Below are positions 15,883-24,002 of a DNA stretch of 25,145 nucleotides, piece after piece. Location of the stretch: assembly GCA_964394975.1 (NCBI GenBank), contig CAYMZR010000022.1, forward strand, positions 1 through 25,145, in the 5' to 3' direction. The translations under genes and the position numbers were made by a program. This stretch comes from UBA11996 sp964394975 (GTDB taxonomy: Bacteria > Chloroflexota > Dehalococcoidia > Lucifugimonadales > UBA826). A model generated the notes under the pieces. The model was not told the origin of the DNA. It saw nothing but the letters and a program-made list of their open reading frames with translations, and did no database searches. Numbering within the stretch: position 1 is the stretch's first letter; each line of letters opens with the position of its first letter.

Positions 15883-16188
15883 ATGAACCGTAATATGATG
15901 AAACAGGCTCAGCAACTGCAAAAGCAAATGCTACAAGCTCAACAGGAAATAGAGTCTGCTAAGGTTGAGTTTTCCTCTGGAGGTGGGGCAGTAAAAGTTG
16001 TTGTTTCGGGCAAAATGATTGTGGAGTCAATAGTAATAGATCCCGATGCTGTAGATCCGGAGGATGTTGAAATTCTCCAAGATCTGGTTTTATCTGCAGT
16101 AAATGGAGGTATTGAGAAAGCTCAAGAATTAGCTTCTTCGAAAATGGGTGCTATAACCGGAGGCCTAAATATACCGGGGTTAACCTAG
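15883..16188 (+). CDS. ybaB: YbaB/EbfC nucleoid-associated protein
   Basis: At 101 residues this is the usual size of the YbaB/EbfC family, small homodimeric DNA-binding proteins. It starts with a Gln/Met-rich helix (MMKQAQQLQKQMLQAQQEIE) and contains the family core VEFSSGGGAVKVVVSGK and the IDPDAVDPEDVEILQDLV segment. It starts 2 nt after the dnaX stop and ends 1 nt before the recR start, so translation of the three genes is probably coupled. The first ATG is supported by an AAGGAGTAAGGG ribosome site inside the end of dnaX. Confidence 0.95.
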   Translation: MNRNMMKQAQQLQKQMLQAQQEIESAKVEFSSGGGAVKVVVSGKMIVESIVIDPDAVDPEDVEILQDLVLSAVNGGIEKAQELASSKMGAITGGLNIPGLT

Positions 16189-16189
16189 G

Positions 16190-16801
16190 GTGAGCATGGA
16201 ATATTCCAGCGGGGCTTCTCCTGTGCAGAGGCTTATTGATGAGTTTAGTAGGCTGCCAGGTGTTGGTCCCAAATCCGCACAGAGGTTGACTTACCATCTA
16301 ATTAGAATGCCAGAAGAACAGGCCGAAAATTTAGCATCTGCCATTCTCTCAGTGAAGACTCGTATAACTCTTTGTTCCAAATGTTTTCATATAACAGAAA
16401 ACGACCCTTGTAGTATTTGTTTAGATACAACGAGGGATCAGAGTAAAATATGCATAGTTGAGCAACCCCTTGATGTAATGGCCCTAGAAAAAACCTCTAC
16501 ATACGACGGGTTATATCACGTTCTTCATGGAGTTATATCGCCCATCAATGGCATTGGACCGGACGATTTAAAGGTAAAGCCTCTGTTACAACGCCTGATG
16601 GATTCTGAGGTTACAGAAATCATAATGGCTACTAATCCTAATTTGGAGGGTGAAGCTACTTCTATGTTCATTCACAGACTCATTGAGCCGTCGGGCATTA
16701 AAATCACAAGACCTGCCAGGGGTCTTCCTGTTGGTGGGGACCTGGAGTACGCGGATGAAGCAACGTTAGGAAGAGCTATAGAGGGTCGCCAAAACTTTTA
16801 A
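16190..16801 (+). CDS. recR: Recombination protein RecR
   Basis: The 203-residue protein works with RecO (and RecF) to load RecA at single-strand gaps. It has the helix-hairpin-helix LPGVGPKSAQRLTYHL, the four-Cys zinc finger C62-x2-C65-x8-C74-x2-C77, and a Toprim domain with ICIVEQPLDVMALE and the C-terminal ARGLPVGGDLEYADEATLGRA motif. The start could be GTG at 16190, which has GGGG about 10 nt upstream, or ATG two codons later; I use the GTG because the spacing is better. recO follows 26 nt downstream, so the two partners are encoded together. Confidence 0.95.
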   Translation: MSMEYSSGASPVQRLIDEFSRLPGVGPKSAQRLTYHLIRMPEEQAENLASAILSVKTRITLCSKCFHITENDPCSICLDTTRDQSKICIVEQPLDVMALEKTSTYDGLYHVLHGVISPINGIGPDDLKVKPLLQRLMDSEVTEIIMATNPNLEGEATSMFIHRLIEPSGIKITRPARGLPVGGDLEYADEATLGRAIEGRQNF

Positions 16802-16827
16802 ATGACTTTATCGGCTAGGGCAAACCG

Positions 16828-17604
16828 ATGACAAGCAATCGAGTTTACAGGACAAAAGCAGTTGTTCTAAAGCAAATGCCTATTGGTGAGACGAACCGTA
16901 TTATTACTTTCTACACCCGAACAGCCGGGAAAGTCGCAGCCGTAGCCCGAGGGATTAGACGCCCTGGCAGCAAATTTGGTGGAAGCTTAGAGATTCTTAA
17001 TCATGTGCAGACTTCGATTAGCCGAGGGAGAAGTCTCGATAACGTTAATGAATGTGTGGTGATTGATTCATTTAAAAACCTGAGAGAAGATCTGACCGCT
17101 ATTGCTGAGGGTATCTATATAGCCGAATTGGTTGATACCTTTGGAGAAGATAAGTCCCCCAACACTCGATTATTCGACATATTATTGGAAACTTTGTCGA
17201 ATTTGGATAGTTTGGATCACCGTGAATTTTGGATATTATGGTTTGAATTCCGGTTGTTGCACGTATCTGGGTTTTTACCTGAGTTTGTAAACTGTGTTGA
17301 ATGTCGTAACCCCCTTGAGAGATCTGACCACACCTTTGATCCGGTTGCAGGAGGGATATTATGTCCTTCTTGTGTCGATACATATGGAACGGATCAATCT
17401 TGGATAGTTTCAGTTTATTCCCTCAGGCTGCTTCGCTTTTTCCAAAGGTCACTCAACACGACACTCAGCTCCCGGGAAGCACCTTCCTATTCTGCCAATT
17501 TGACTGAAATTAAGACATTTTTGCGAACCTACATGAGATATATAGCCGAAAGAGATCTTAAATCCACCGGGTTTCTTGATTTGGTTCGCTTCAAAGAGAA
17601 TTAG
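16828..17604 (+). CDS. recO: DNA repair protein RecO
   Basis: This 258-residue protein has the N-terminal OB-fold beginning TKAVVLKQMPIGETNRIITFYT, the helical middle domain, and a zinc finger with C156, C159, C179 and C182 (CVEC...CPSC). RecO binds single-stranded DNA and SSB, anneals complementary strands and, together with RecR, mediates RecA loading. The length matches the family. It is the last gene of the ybeY-dnaX-ybaB-recR-recO run; about 200 nt of AT-rich non-coding sequence follow, in which I see no clear terminator hairpin. Confidence 0.94.
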   Translation: MTSNRVYRTKAVVLKQMPIGETNRIITFYTRTAGKVAAVARGIRRPGSKFGGSLEILNHVQTSISRGRSLDNVNECVVIDSFKNLREDLTAIAEGIYIAELVDTFGEDKSPNTRLFDILLETLSNLDSLDHREFWILWFEFRLLHVSGFLPEFVNCVECRNPLERSDHTFDPVAGGILCPSCVDTYGTDQSWIVSVYSLRLLRFFQRSLNTTLSSREAPSYSANLTEIKTFLRTYMRYIAERDLKSTGFLDLVRFKEN

Positions 17605-17807
17605 GTTTTGAGCTCTAGTTGTTGGCCTTTATTTCCAATGTAATAAATGTTTTTCTAAATGCTGTCCATTAGCTAGCTGAAATAATATTTCTAGGGCCCG
17701 TCCAGACGATGTCTGTTATGAACTTAAGATAAAACCTATGAATTAGAATAAAAATATAATAAATGTTATTCTCCGGGTCCAATAAATTTAAGGGAGGGTT
17801 TTTAATT

Positions 17808-18419
17808 ATGCCAAGTTACGTTTTGCAATCTAGAAGAGTTTCTAAACCTGGGTTAGGCCAGAAAGTTCTCGATGCTGTAGTGGCTCAGTTTAAGTCTGCA
17901 TCAACCAAAGGAAATGTCTCCATATCAGTGAACGCTCCTACGGGTTCGGGTCATTTGATAGTTGGGGCAAGAGTATTAGATTCAATCGATGAAATAGAAA
18001 AAGTTAATGATAATGTCATTAATTCAATGAGTATTTTGGATTCAATAGACACACATTGTACCGATGTACAGGCACAGATTCTAAAAGTGCTTGCTCCTGG
18101 TGAGAACATGCCGTCGAATCCAAAATATATGGCTCGAAATATACTCAAAGCTAAACCAGGAAAGGCCCAAGAATTAGCGAGCCTCCTATTAGAGATAAGA
18201 GATCTCTATGGAGATGACATGAAGCCTTTAATCACAGTCCCGTATGTAGGTGACCAAGATATTGTAAGAGCGACGGCTATATACGACAGCTTAAGCAGTT
18301 TTGAGAAACATTCTGACGCGATAAATGGAGATAAATTTAAATCCGCGGTACAAAAAGTGCGAGATTTGAGGCAATCTTATATCAGACATACGGCCCGGAT
18401 GGTTTATCTAGGTAACTAG
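17808..18419 (+). CDS. Uncharacterised protein with two dimeric alpha/beta-barrel-like halves (paralogue 1)
   Basis: The chosen ATG at 17808 has AGGGAGGG 9 nt upstream; an upstream in-frame ATG at 17763 lacks a ribosome site. The 203-residue protein seems to be two similar halves of about 95 residues. Each has a strand ending in xPGxG or KPGKA, a long helix, a strand region, then a 'DSIDEIEKVNDNV' or 'DSLSSFEKHSDAI' helix. This is the layout of ferredoxin-like dimeric alpha/beta barrel proteins such as NIPSNAP and antibiotic-biosynthesis-monooxygenase domains; no catalytic residue can be named. The next gene is a diverged copy with the same C-half core KPLI...P...G...I.R. Function unknown; a small-molecule enzyme or binding protein is possible. 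Confidence 0.75.
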   Translation: MPSYVLQSRRVSKPGLGQKVLDAVVAQFKSASTKGNVSISVNAPTGSGHLIVGARVLDSIDEIEKVNDNVINSMSILDSIDTHCTDVQAQILKVLAPGENMPSNPKYMARNILKAKPGKAQELASLLLEIRDLYGDDMKPLITVPYVGDQDIVRATAIYDSLSSFEKHSDAINGDKFKSAVQKVRDLRQSYIRHTARMVYLGN

Positions 18420-18446
18420 ACCAAAATAAAAGGGAGAATAAATTTT

Positions 18447-19075
18447 ATGCAGTACTTTATAAATTTCATCAGAACACCATTACCAGGGAAGGGACCAGAA
18501 GTTTAGGAGCTGTTAAAGCATCTTTGGATGCGACTGGGAGGCCAGGTAATCTCACGGTTCCTATTTCAGTCCCGAATCCCACTCAGAATGGACCCTCCTT
18601 TGTTAGCTTGATTGGGGGTTTTCAAAACTTAGATGAGGTCGACACTATGATTGAATCATCTTTCAATAATGAGGAAGTGCAGAATAGACTGGCTGCAATT
18701 GACGCTTTATGCCATAGGACATCTTATGTACTTTCTGAAAATTTAAGTGGGCCAGTTGAAAGACCTGATGGCTACCAACCTAATCTAATATCTCGAACAT
18801 TTTTCAACGCCAAGCTTGGCAGTAGAAACGATTTACTTGCAGCTCTTTTGGATGTTCGTGAGAAAGTTGGGTCAAAGGTAAAGCCTTTGATTAGCAGGCC
18901 TATTGCAGGAAATGCTGGAATAATTCGAGTTACCAATATGGCATCTACTTTACAGGAGATGGAAGATACGCGGAAAGAGGCTTTGGCTCATCTTGCCAGC
19001 GCCGGCGTTTTGGAGCTTTTATCTCAATCCCCGTGGCGGTCTGTAGGCAAGATAGTTCATCGAGTTCAGGCTTAG
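18447..19075 (+). pseudogene. Paralogue 2 of the two-half barrel protein, interrupted by a -1 frameshift
   Basis: An ATG at 18447 with AGGGAG upstream opens MQYFINFIRTPLPGKGPEV and then meets TAG at 18504. If one base is added in the TTT at 18502-18504, the frame continues as LGAVKASLDATGRPGN to the stop at 19075. The restored product is about 210 residues and aligns end to end with its upstream neighbour, including RTFFNAKLGS and KPLISRPIAG against RNILKAKPGK and KPLITVPYVG. The site is a short T-run without a recognisable slippery heptamer, so a real one-base deletion or an assembly error is more likely than programmed frameshifting. The long downstream frame is otherwise intact, which suggests a recent event or sequencing error. 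Confidence 0.7.
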
Positions 19076-19088
19076 TAAAGGGTTTTAT

Positions 19089-19120
19089 ATGGCTTGTAAT
19101 TTGTTTTGCAAGCCATTTTC
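19089..19120 (+). terminator. Hairpin terminator after the tandem paralogues
   Basis: ATGGCTTG (19089-19096) pairs perfectly with CAAGCCAT (19109-19116), and the stem can extend by about three weaker pairs inward. It is followed by TTTTC. It lies 14 nt after the stop of paralogue 2 and just before the convergent PHP gene ends at 19121, so it mainly serves the plus strand; the minus-strand side lacks a T-run directly after the stem. Confidence 0.75.
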
Positions 19121-20032
19121 TCACGTTACAAAAATAGGCTGTGTCCATGCTAGAGCCCCGTCTGAATCCATAATCTCAGCACGCACATATCTTTCATCAC
19201 CTTGAAATTCATATCTCACCTTATTTGTGGATACTTCCTTTAACGTTCTTCCGTTTGCCCCTACTAATTTAGTATGGAAAGCAAAATCGTCAATTTGAGT
19301 TATTGTAAATTCGATGTGTTTATTTGAAATTTCCATGTCCTCTAAATAAACTCCTGTCGAGGAATAGAAATTTCCAGCCTTCATATTTTTCATCAACGAA
19401 TCCTGATTATTGGCTTCTGAACGCACCATTATCCAACCCCGGCCAGGGTTATGTTTGTCCGGAGCGAAATCCTGATAGTCGTGTGAATCGTCCGTTGCTG
19501 CTCCATATATCACCTTTTTATTGCTTAACATGTGATCCCACATTTCTGAGGTTGAAAATTTTCCTTCTCCACCCATATTGTTGCAGCCTCGGCTCGCGTT
19601 GTAGACTTCAAACATTACTGCTCCATTTGTAGCCATCATTTCTCGATGGTCAAATGCCCATTTGAAATTAGGATGATTAATACAGGCTAATCCTCCAGCT
19701 TCTAGAATATTATCTATATTCATTTGCAAAGTTGAAATAACATCCTCACACACAACCGGACTTACTAATTCATTTATTCCTATTGCTCCTATATGTACTG
19801 GTGCCATGTTGGATGATGCAAAAGCGGTCACTTCTTCTCCAGGGATCATCAGAAGGTTAGATTTTCCTGTGGTCTGATAATCTAGTAGGGTTAAGTGATT
19901 ATGATCACTCAATACTAGAAAATCGTAGCCATGATTTTCAAACCACTCACAAACTTTTTCTGGGGTTTCATCCCCATCTGACTTGTTTGTGTGAGTGTGA
20001 AGATTACCTTTATACCATTCTTTTATTTCCAT
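19121..20032 (-). CDS. PHP-domain metallohydrolase (CehA/McbA-like)
   Basis: The 303-residue protein begins GNLHTHTNKSDGDETPEKV, with metal-binding His12, His14 and Asp19, followed by LVLSDHNH at 40-46 and PGEEVTA near 64-70. Further metal ligands are probable in INHPNFKW and in the ATDDSHDY segment. This is the polymerase-and-histidinol-phosphatase (PHP) fold with the 'GNLHxHTxxSDG' start of CehA/McbA-type hydrolases. The last 70 residues form a beta-rich C-terminal part (FTITQIDDFAFHTKLVG). It likely hydrolyses a phosphoester or carbamate-type bond in the cytosol; no signal peptide is seen. AAGGATCC gives the ribosome site. It is divergent from the amidohydrolase gene at 20187, with about 150 nt of shared upstream region. 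Confidence 0.85.
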   Translation of the reverse strand: MEIKEWYKGNLHTHTNKSDGDETPEKVCEWFENHGYDFLVLSDHNHLTLLDYQTTGKSNLLMIPGEEVTAFASSNMAPVHIGAIGINELVSPVVCEDVISTLQMNIDNILEAGGLACINHPNFKWAFDHREMMATNGAVMFEVYNASRGCNNMGGEGKFSTSEMWDHMLSNKKVIYGAATDDSHDYQDFAPDKHNPGRGWIMVRSEANNQDSLMKNMKAGNFYSSTGVYLEDMEISNKHIEFTITQIDDFAFHTKLVGANGRTLKEVSTNKVRYEFQGDERYVRAEIMDSDGALAWTQPIFVT

Positions 20033-20100
20033 TTTGGATCCTTAAAAAAACTAATTTCAACGCATCTAAATTGTAAGGTTCACCCACCTGCAGTCAAAAC

Positions 20101-20112
20101 AAGTTTAAACTT
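20101..20112. repeat. Perfect 12-bp palindrome in the divergent PHP/amidohydrolase region
   Basis: AAGTTTAAACTT is a perfect palindrome in the 154-bp region between the divergent starts at 20032 and 20187, and it is followed by a T-run on the plus strand. Such a position suits an operator controlling both genes, but it is AT-rich and short, so chance is possible. Confidence 0.3.
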
Positions 20113-20186
20113 TTTTTCACAAGGTTGATTTAATCATGTATATTGGCTCCAATTTGATCTTAATGAAAAATAATTGGAGTATAGAA

Positions 20187-21218
20187 ATGCCGTTCGGTGG
20201 AAAAGACTGGCTTGATTTAACAATTGAGGAAACTTTGGAACCTGATCTCCCGATATGTGACCCCCATCATCACTTTTGGGATCATAGATTGGAAAGAATT
20301 CCTTATCAAGAATACCTCTTACCTGAGTTGGTTGAGGATATAAGTAGTGGTCATAACGTAACATCCACAGTGTTCATTGAAGCTCGTTCTATGTATAGGG
20401 AGAATGCCTCTGATCATATGAAACCTATCGGTGAAGTTGAATTTGTTCAAGGTCTCGCAGCAGCAAGTGCTAGTGGGGTATATGGAAGTAGTAGAGCTGC
20501 GGCTGCGATAGTAGGCCATGCGAATCTAAATTTGGGCAGAGCGGTAAGGGAAGTTTTAGAAGCTTTGCAAGAGGCCAGCCCCAATAGGTTTAGAGGGATA
20601 AGACATTCCGTCACATGGGATCCGCATCCCGAAATTGAAAATACGGCACTCCATAAGATTGAATCTCAAATGCTGAGTGCGGCCTTTCAAGACGGTGCAA
20701 AAGTATTGGCTGATATGGGTCTTACATTTGAGGCCTGGATGTATTCTCATCAGCTGAGCGAACTGGTTGACCTAGCTAAGAATGTACCTGACTTGAAAAT
20801 AATCCTTAATCATGTAGGAGGGCTTGTGCTAGACGGGCCCTACGAATCCCGTAGGGATGAGGTTTTGGAGAATTGGAGGACTAGTATAAAAGATTTGTCA
20901 GAGTGTCCTAATGTGGTTGTAAAACTGGGTGGCATAGGGATGCCAAGGACCGGATTTGATTGGCATCAAAGGGATAAACCGATTGGGTCAGAGGAACTTG
21001 CTGTACAGATGGCCCCTCTTTTGAATTATTGCATTGAACAATTTGGTCCCGAGAGAGGAATGTTTGAAAGTAATTTTCCTGTAGATAAAGTGTCTTATTC
21101 ATACAACGTTTTGTACAATGCATTTAAATTGTTTTCCCAAGATTATTCAAAAACAGAGAGAGCATTAATGTTTAAGGACAACGCTATCAAAATATATAAC
21201 GTTGATGAAAACCGTTAG
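20187..21218 (+). CDS. Amidohydrolase family 2 (TIM-barrel metal-dependent hydrolase)
   Basis: The 343-residue protein starts at the ATG at 20187, with TTGGAG 7 nt before it; two upstream in-frame ATGs lack ribosome sites. The N-terminal metal motif is ICDPHHHFWD (His27-His29), typical of the Amidohydro_2 family, which includes 2-pyrone-4,6-dicarboxylate lactonase-like and decarboxylase-like enzymes. A mid-barrel His is seen in KIILNHVGG, and the C-terminal FESNFPVDK corresponds to the family's metal- or base-contributing motif (Asp in PVD). The full length fits a single barrel without a signal peptide, so it should be cytosolic and act on a lactone, carboxylate or related organic acid. The nearby MFS and CoA-transferase genes suggest organic-acid catabolism, as inference only. 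Confidence 0.87.
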   Translation: MPFGGKDWLDLTIEETLEPDLPICDPHHHFWDHRLERIPYQEYLLPELVEDISSGHNVTSTVFIEARSMYRENASDHMKPIGEVEFVQGLAAASASGVYGSSRAAAAIVGHANLNLGRAVREVLEALQEASPNRFRGIRHSVTWDPHPEIENTALHKIESQMLSAAFQDGAKVLADMGLTFEAWMYSHQLSELVDLAKNVPDLKIILNHVGGLVLDGPYESRRDEVLENWRTSIKDLSECPNVVVKLGGIGMPRTGFDWHQRDKPIGSEELAVQMAPLLNYCIEQFGPERGMFESNFPVDKVSYSYNVLYNAFKLFSQDYSKTERALMFKDNAIKIYNVDENR

Positions 21219-21251
21219 GATTCCTATTAAAATAAAGTGCTAGTTTACCGA

Positions 21252-22490
21252 CTACTTCATTGATTTAAGCTGAAAAGGATTCCTTCTTTGAAGTGTCGAT
21301 GTGATCATTAAGATTATCAAACCAGCGGTGGCAATAGAGGACGTTGTGATCAGTACTGCATCATAGTTCCATCGATCTGCTATGCTACCCGCTATCCCCG
21401 GAGCAAGTGCAGACCCCCATACGCTTCCAACTCCAACCATGGAAGATAACAAACCGAAATTTACTCTTCCAAGCATTTGTGCTGTAATCACGGGTCTGAC
21501 GATGCTAAATAATCCATATGGGCCACCTTGGAAAATTACGAACAACACCACTAGAATTAGAGAAGTGCCGCCCACAGCCAAGGCAAGACTGGATAGGCAT
21601 AAACATATCAAACTTGTAAGGCACACAGCCAGAATTGGGATGTCTTTGTTGCTGAAGGTTTCTGTGGCAAAAAGAATTAACCGGGCGATTACTTGCATCG
21701 GCCCTATACACGAAGCAAATAACACAGTCATTCCAGGTGAAATATCTCGGCTTTCCAGGAGCGGAAATATTTGACTAACAATCATTCCTTGATTTGAAGA
21801 GAAGGCAGCAAAAGTCATTAATAACCCCCAAAATACGGCACTGGACAATGCAGGTTTGACTATTTTGACCACTGGTGTCTTACTGTCTTTATCGGGACTT
21901 TGCGACTCTGCTGGTTGTATGGACGTGCCGTACCAAAATAAAGGCGCAGCAATAAAACAAAGAATTACAGTCAGTATATAAATGGTAGTTTTCCAGTTGT
22001 ATAGGTCGGTAATCAGGGTGCAGAGCGGATATGAAATAGTGCTAGCAAATCCTGCTATCAATGTAATCATGATGATGCTGGGTTTGGCGTCCGCTTGAAA
22101 TGTACGGGTAATGTATGAAAAGCAGGGGTCATATAAACATCCAGCTAGACAACATCCTATGAGCAGCCATACAAGATAGAATTGCCAGAGCACTGTAACC
22201 ATTGGGAGTAATGAGAGTAGTAAGGCTCCAATGATGACACTGAAAGTCATCAGATTCTGGGAGTTCCCACTATCGATAATGCGACCTGCGATAATTCCTG
22301 TTATAGCAGAGGCGATGAGTGATAACGTAAATCCAATTGATAATTCCGCAATACCCCATTGAAACCATTCATTCCATTTCAATAATAATGCTGGAAAAAC
22401 GTAGAAAAGACCCGCCCAAGATAGGGTCTCTGCTGCCGCCAGGGACCAGAGGTTTCTATTGCGCCATGGCGATTTATCTGTAGGGGTCAT
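21252..22490 (-). CDS. MFS transporter
   Basis: This 412-residue protein has about 12 hydrophobic segments and a GIIAGRIIDSGNSQNLM loop after TM2 (a degenerate form of the MFS GxxxDR motif). The central loop (about 190-205) is hydrophilic (IQPAESQSPDKDSK). Start at ATG 22490 with GGGA about 5 nt upstream. It lies only 16 nt after the AlkA-type gene on the same strand, so the two are likely cotranscribed. The substrate is unknown. It faces the amidohydrolase gene tail-to-tail over a 33-nt gap without a clear hairpin. Confidence 0.84.
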   Translation of the reverse strand: MTPTDKSPWRNRNLWSLAAAETLSWAGLFYVFPALLLKWNEWFQWGIAELSIGFTLSLIASAITGIIAGRIIDSGNSQNLMTFSVIIGALLLSLLPMVTVLWQFYLVWLLIGCCLAGCLYDPCFSYITRTFQADAKPSIIMITLIAGFASTISYPLCTLITDLYNWKTTIYILTVILCFIAAPLFWYGTSIQPAESQSPDKDSKTPVVKIVKPALSSAVFWGLLMTFAAFSSNQGMIVSQIFPLLESRDISPGMTVLFASCIGPMQVIARLILFATETFSNKDIPILAVCLTSLICLCLSSLALAVGGTSLILVVLFVIFQGGPYGLFSIVRPVITAQMLGRVNFGLLSSMVGVGSVWGSALAPGIAGSIADRWNYDAVLITTSSIATAGLIILMITSTLQRRNPFQLKSMK

Positions 22491-22506
22491 TGAATCCCGC
22501 CAAGAA

Positions 22507-23157
22507 CTAGATGTCTGCTATGGTAGCTTTTCTTTTGTGAGAGCCGTATATGTGCCATAAGATGAGCGCTCCGACTCCTCTGAAAGGTTTCCAAGGTTCT
22601 CCCATAGATTCCATGGTTTTCACATCGGGTCTTACATCAAGAGATTTCAGTATTTTCATTCCTTCTTGCAATGCTATATCTGCTACTGGCCAGGCGTCCA
22701 AATCTGCTAATGCGAAAAGCCTGTAGTTGTCAGCTGTCCAGGCCCCTATGCCTCGAATTTTAACTAATCTTTTTTGAACTTCATCACCACTCATTTTGGG
22801 GAGTGATTCTAGAACCAAATCTCCTGAAGTGATTTCTTTTGCTATCCCTATAATGTATTCAGCTTTTCTGCGAGATAAACCCAGTGGCATCATATCGTCA
22901 GGGTCAAGGTTAGATATAACATCTTCTGTAGCTACTTTCGCTTCCTTCATACGATTCCAAACACTTGTAGCCGCTGCGCCTGAAATTTGCTGACCCACAA
23001 TTGATCTTGCCAAAGTTTGAAAGGTTGCTGGAAGTGATCTATCAGGTGGAGGGCCGTACGTTTCTAGAGCCCTGCTAATGTCTTTATCCAATTCAGACAG
23101 GGATTTAAGAGCACCATTGGAGCCGTGAAGTTTTTCATACAAAACAGTCATGCTCAA
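22507..23157 (-). CDS. DNA-3-methyladenine glycosylase II-type (AlkA-like, HhH-GPD)
   Basis: The 216-residue protein belongs to the HhH-GPD superfamily of base-excision DNA glycosylases. It shows LARSIVGQQISGAAA (about 49-63), the helix-hairpin-helix KIRGIGAWTADNYRLFAL at 133-150, and the catalytic Asp160 in DAWPVADIALQ. C-terminal GVGALILWHIYGSH is typical of AlkA-like proteins. It should remove alkylated purines such as 3-methyladenine from DNA. It is shorter than E. coli AlkA because it lacks the N-terminal domain, like Mag1-type enzymes. The start is uncertain: TTG 23157 or ATG 23151, two codons later; neither has a strong ribosome site. It is divergent from the nickel permease gene. Confidence 0.9.
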   Translation of the reverse strand: MSMTVLYEKLHGSNGALKSLSELDKDISRALETYGPPPDRSLPATFQTLARSIVGQQISGAAATSVWNRMKEAKVATEDVISNLDPDDMMPLGLSRRKAEYIIGIAKEITSGDLVLESLPKMSGDEVQKRLVKIRGIGAWTADNYRLFALADLDAWPVADIALQEGMKILKSLDVRPDVKTMESMGEPWKPFRGVGALILWHIYGSHKRKATIADI

Positions 23158-23207
23158 GATACTAATGTATCATAGGGGTTGGAGCAAATTTTTATGAGGG
23201 GCGTTTT

Positions 23208-24002
23208 TTGGACAGCGAATCAGGTGCAATAGCAGTAGTAATTCTTGGGTTTTTACTAGGACTCAAGCACGCAACCGATGCGGATCATGTAGTTGCAGTG
23301 GGCACCATAGTAAGTGAATATAGGAACGCATTTAGAAGCCTGTGGATTGGCGCATCTTGGGGATTAGGACACACAGCCCCATTGCTCATTTTAGGTGTCA
23401 TTATTTTACTTCTAAAATCTGCCGTGATGGATTTCTATGAAGATGTAGCACACTATTTTGAATTCGGTGTGGCTCTTATGTTGGTATTTTTAGGATTACA
23501 GGTGTATTGGAATTTGAGGAGGCGAGAGCTACATGTCCATGAACATGATCATGACGGCGATGCCCATATGCATATACATGGAACCCACTCCTCTCAGGAG
23601 GATCCATCAATTGAAAAAGAGCATTCTCTATTAAGTCCTGGTAAGCCTTTCTTCAGGGCCAAATCCTTTGTGATTGGATTCATCCATGGATTGGCAGGTA
23701 GTGCTGCGGTGATGCTGTTTTTACTGCCTACAATCGACTCTTTTATGAGGGGACTGTTGTATCTCATATTGTTTGGTGTCGGTACAGTGATTTCCATGGC
23801 ATTGATTACTATTTTGCTGAGCGTGCCTTTTGTAATAGGAGCGAACAACCGTAGAATTACAAATGTAATTAACGGAATAGCGGGATCCGCCAGCATAATA
23901 TTTGGACTACTATTGATGTCAGATATTGCTCTTGGTACCGAACTCACGAACCTTTTTTATGTTCCTATTGAAGAATCGCAAATTGAGAAACTTATAGAAT
24001 AA
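23208..24002 (+). CDS. NiCoT/UreH-type nickel/cobalt permease
   Basis: The 264-residue membrane protein has about six hydrophobic helices and the hallmark helix-II motif HATDADHVVAV (His21, Asp24, Asp26, His27), which binds the metal in NiCoT nickel/cobalt transporters. A second motif SWGLGHTAPL (His55) and the GFIHGLAGSAAV segment (His160) are as in UreH/HupE-like and RcnA-related proteins. A His-rich cytoplasmic loop (about 109-127; HVHEHDHDGDAHMHIHGTH) may bind or gather metal. It should transport Ni2+ or Co2+ into the cell, although efflux proteins share some features. The start is TTG with GAGGGG 6 nt upstream. Its last 11 nt overlap the convergent CoA-transferase gene. Confidence 0.87.
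   Translation: MDSESGAIAVVILGFLLGLKHATDADHVVAVGTIVSEYRNAFRSLWIGASWGLGHTAPLLILGVIILLLKSAVMDFYEDVAHYFEFGVALMLVFLGLQVYWNLRRRELHVHEHDHDGDAHMHIHGTHSSQEDPSIEKEHSLLSPGKPFFRAKSFVIGFIHGLAGSAAVMLFLLPTIDSFMRGLLYLILFGVGTVISMALITILLSVPFVIGANNRRITNVINGIAGSASIIFGLLLMSDIALGTELTNLFYVPIEESQIEKLIE

Noticed and set aside
17605..17807. tRNA or riboswitch in the gap after recO
   Set aside because: I found no cloverleaf arms, T-loop GTTCRA or known aptamer core; only AT-rich sequence and the GGGCCCG stretch at about 17695.
18504..18506. TAG read through as pyrrolysine or suppressed
   Set aside because: The homologous continuation is in the -1 frame, not in the TAG frame, so stop suppression cannot restore the protein.
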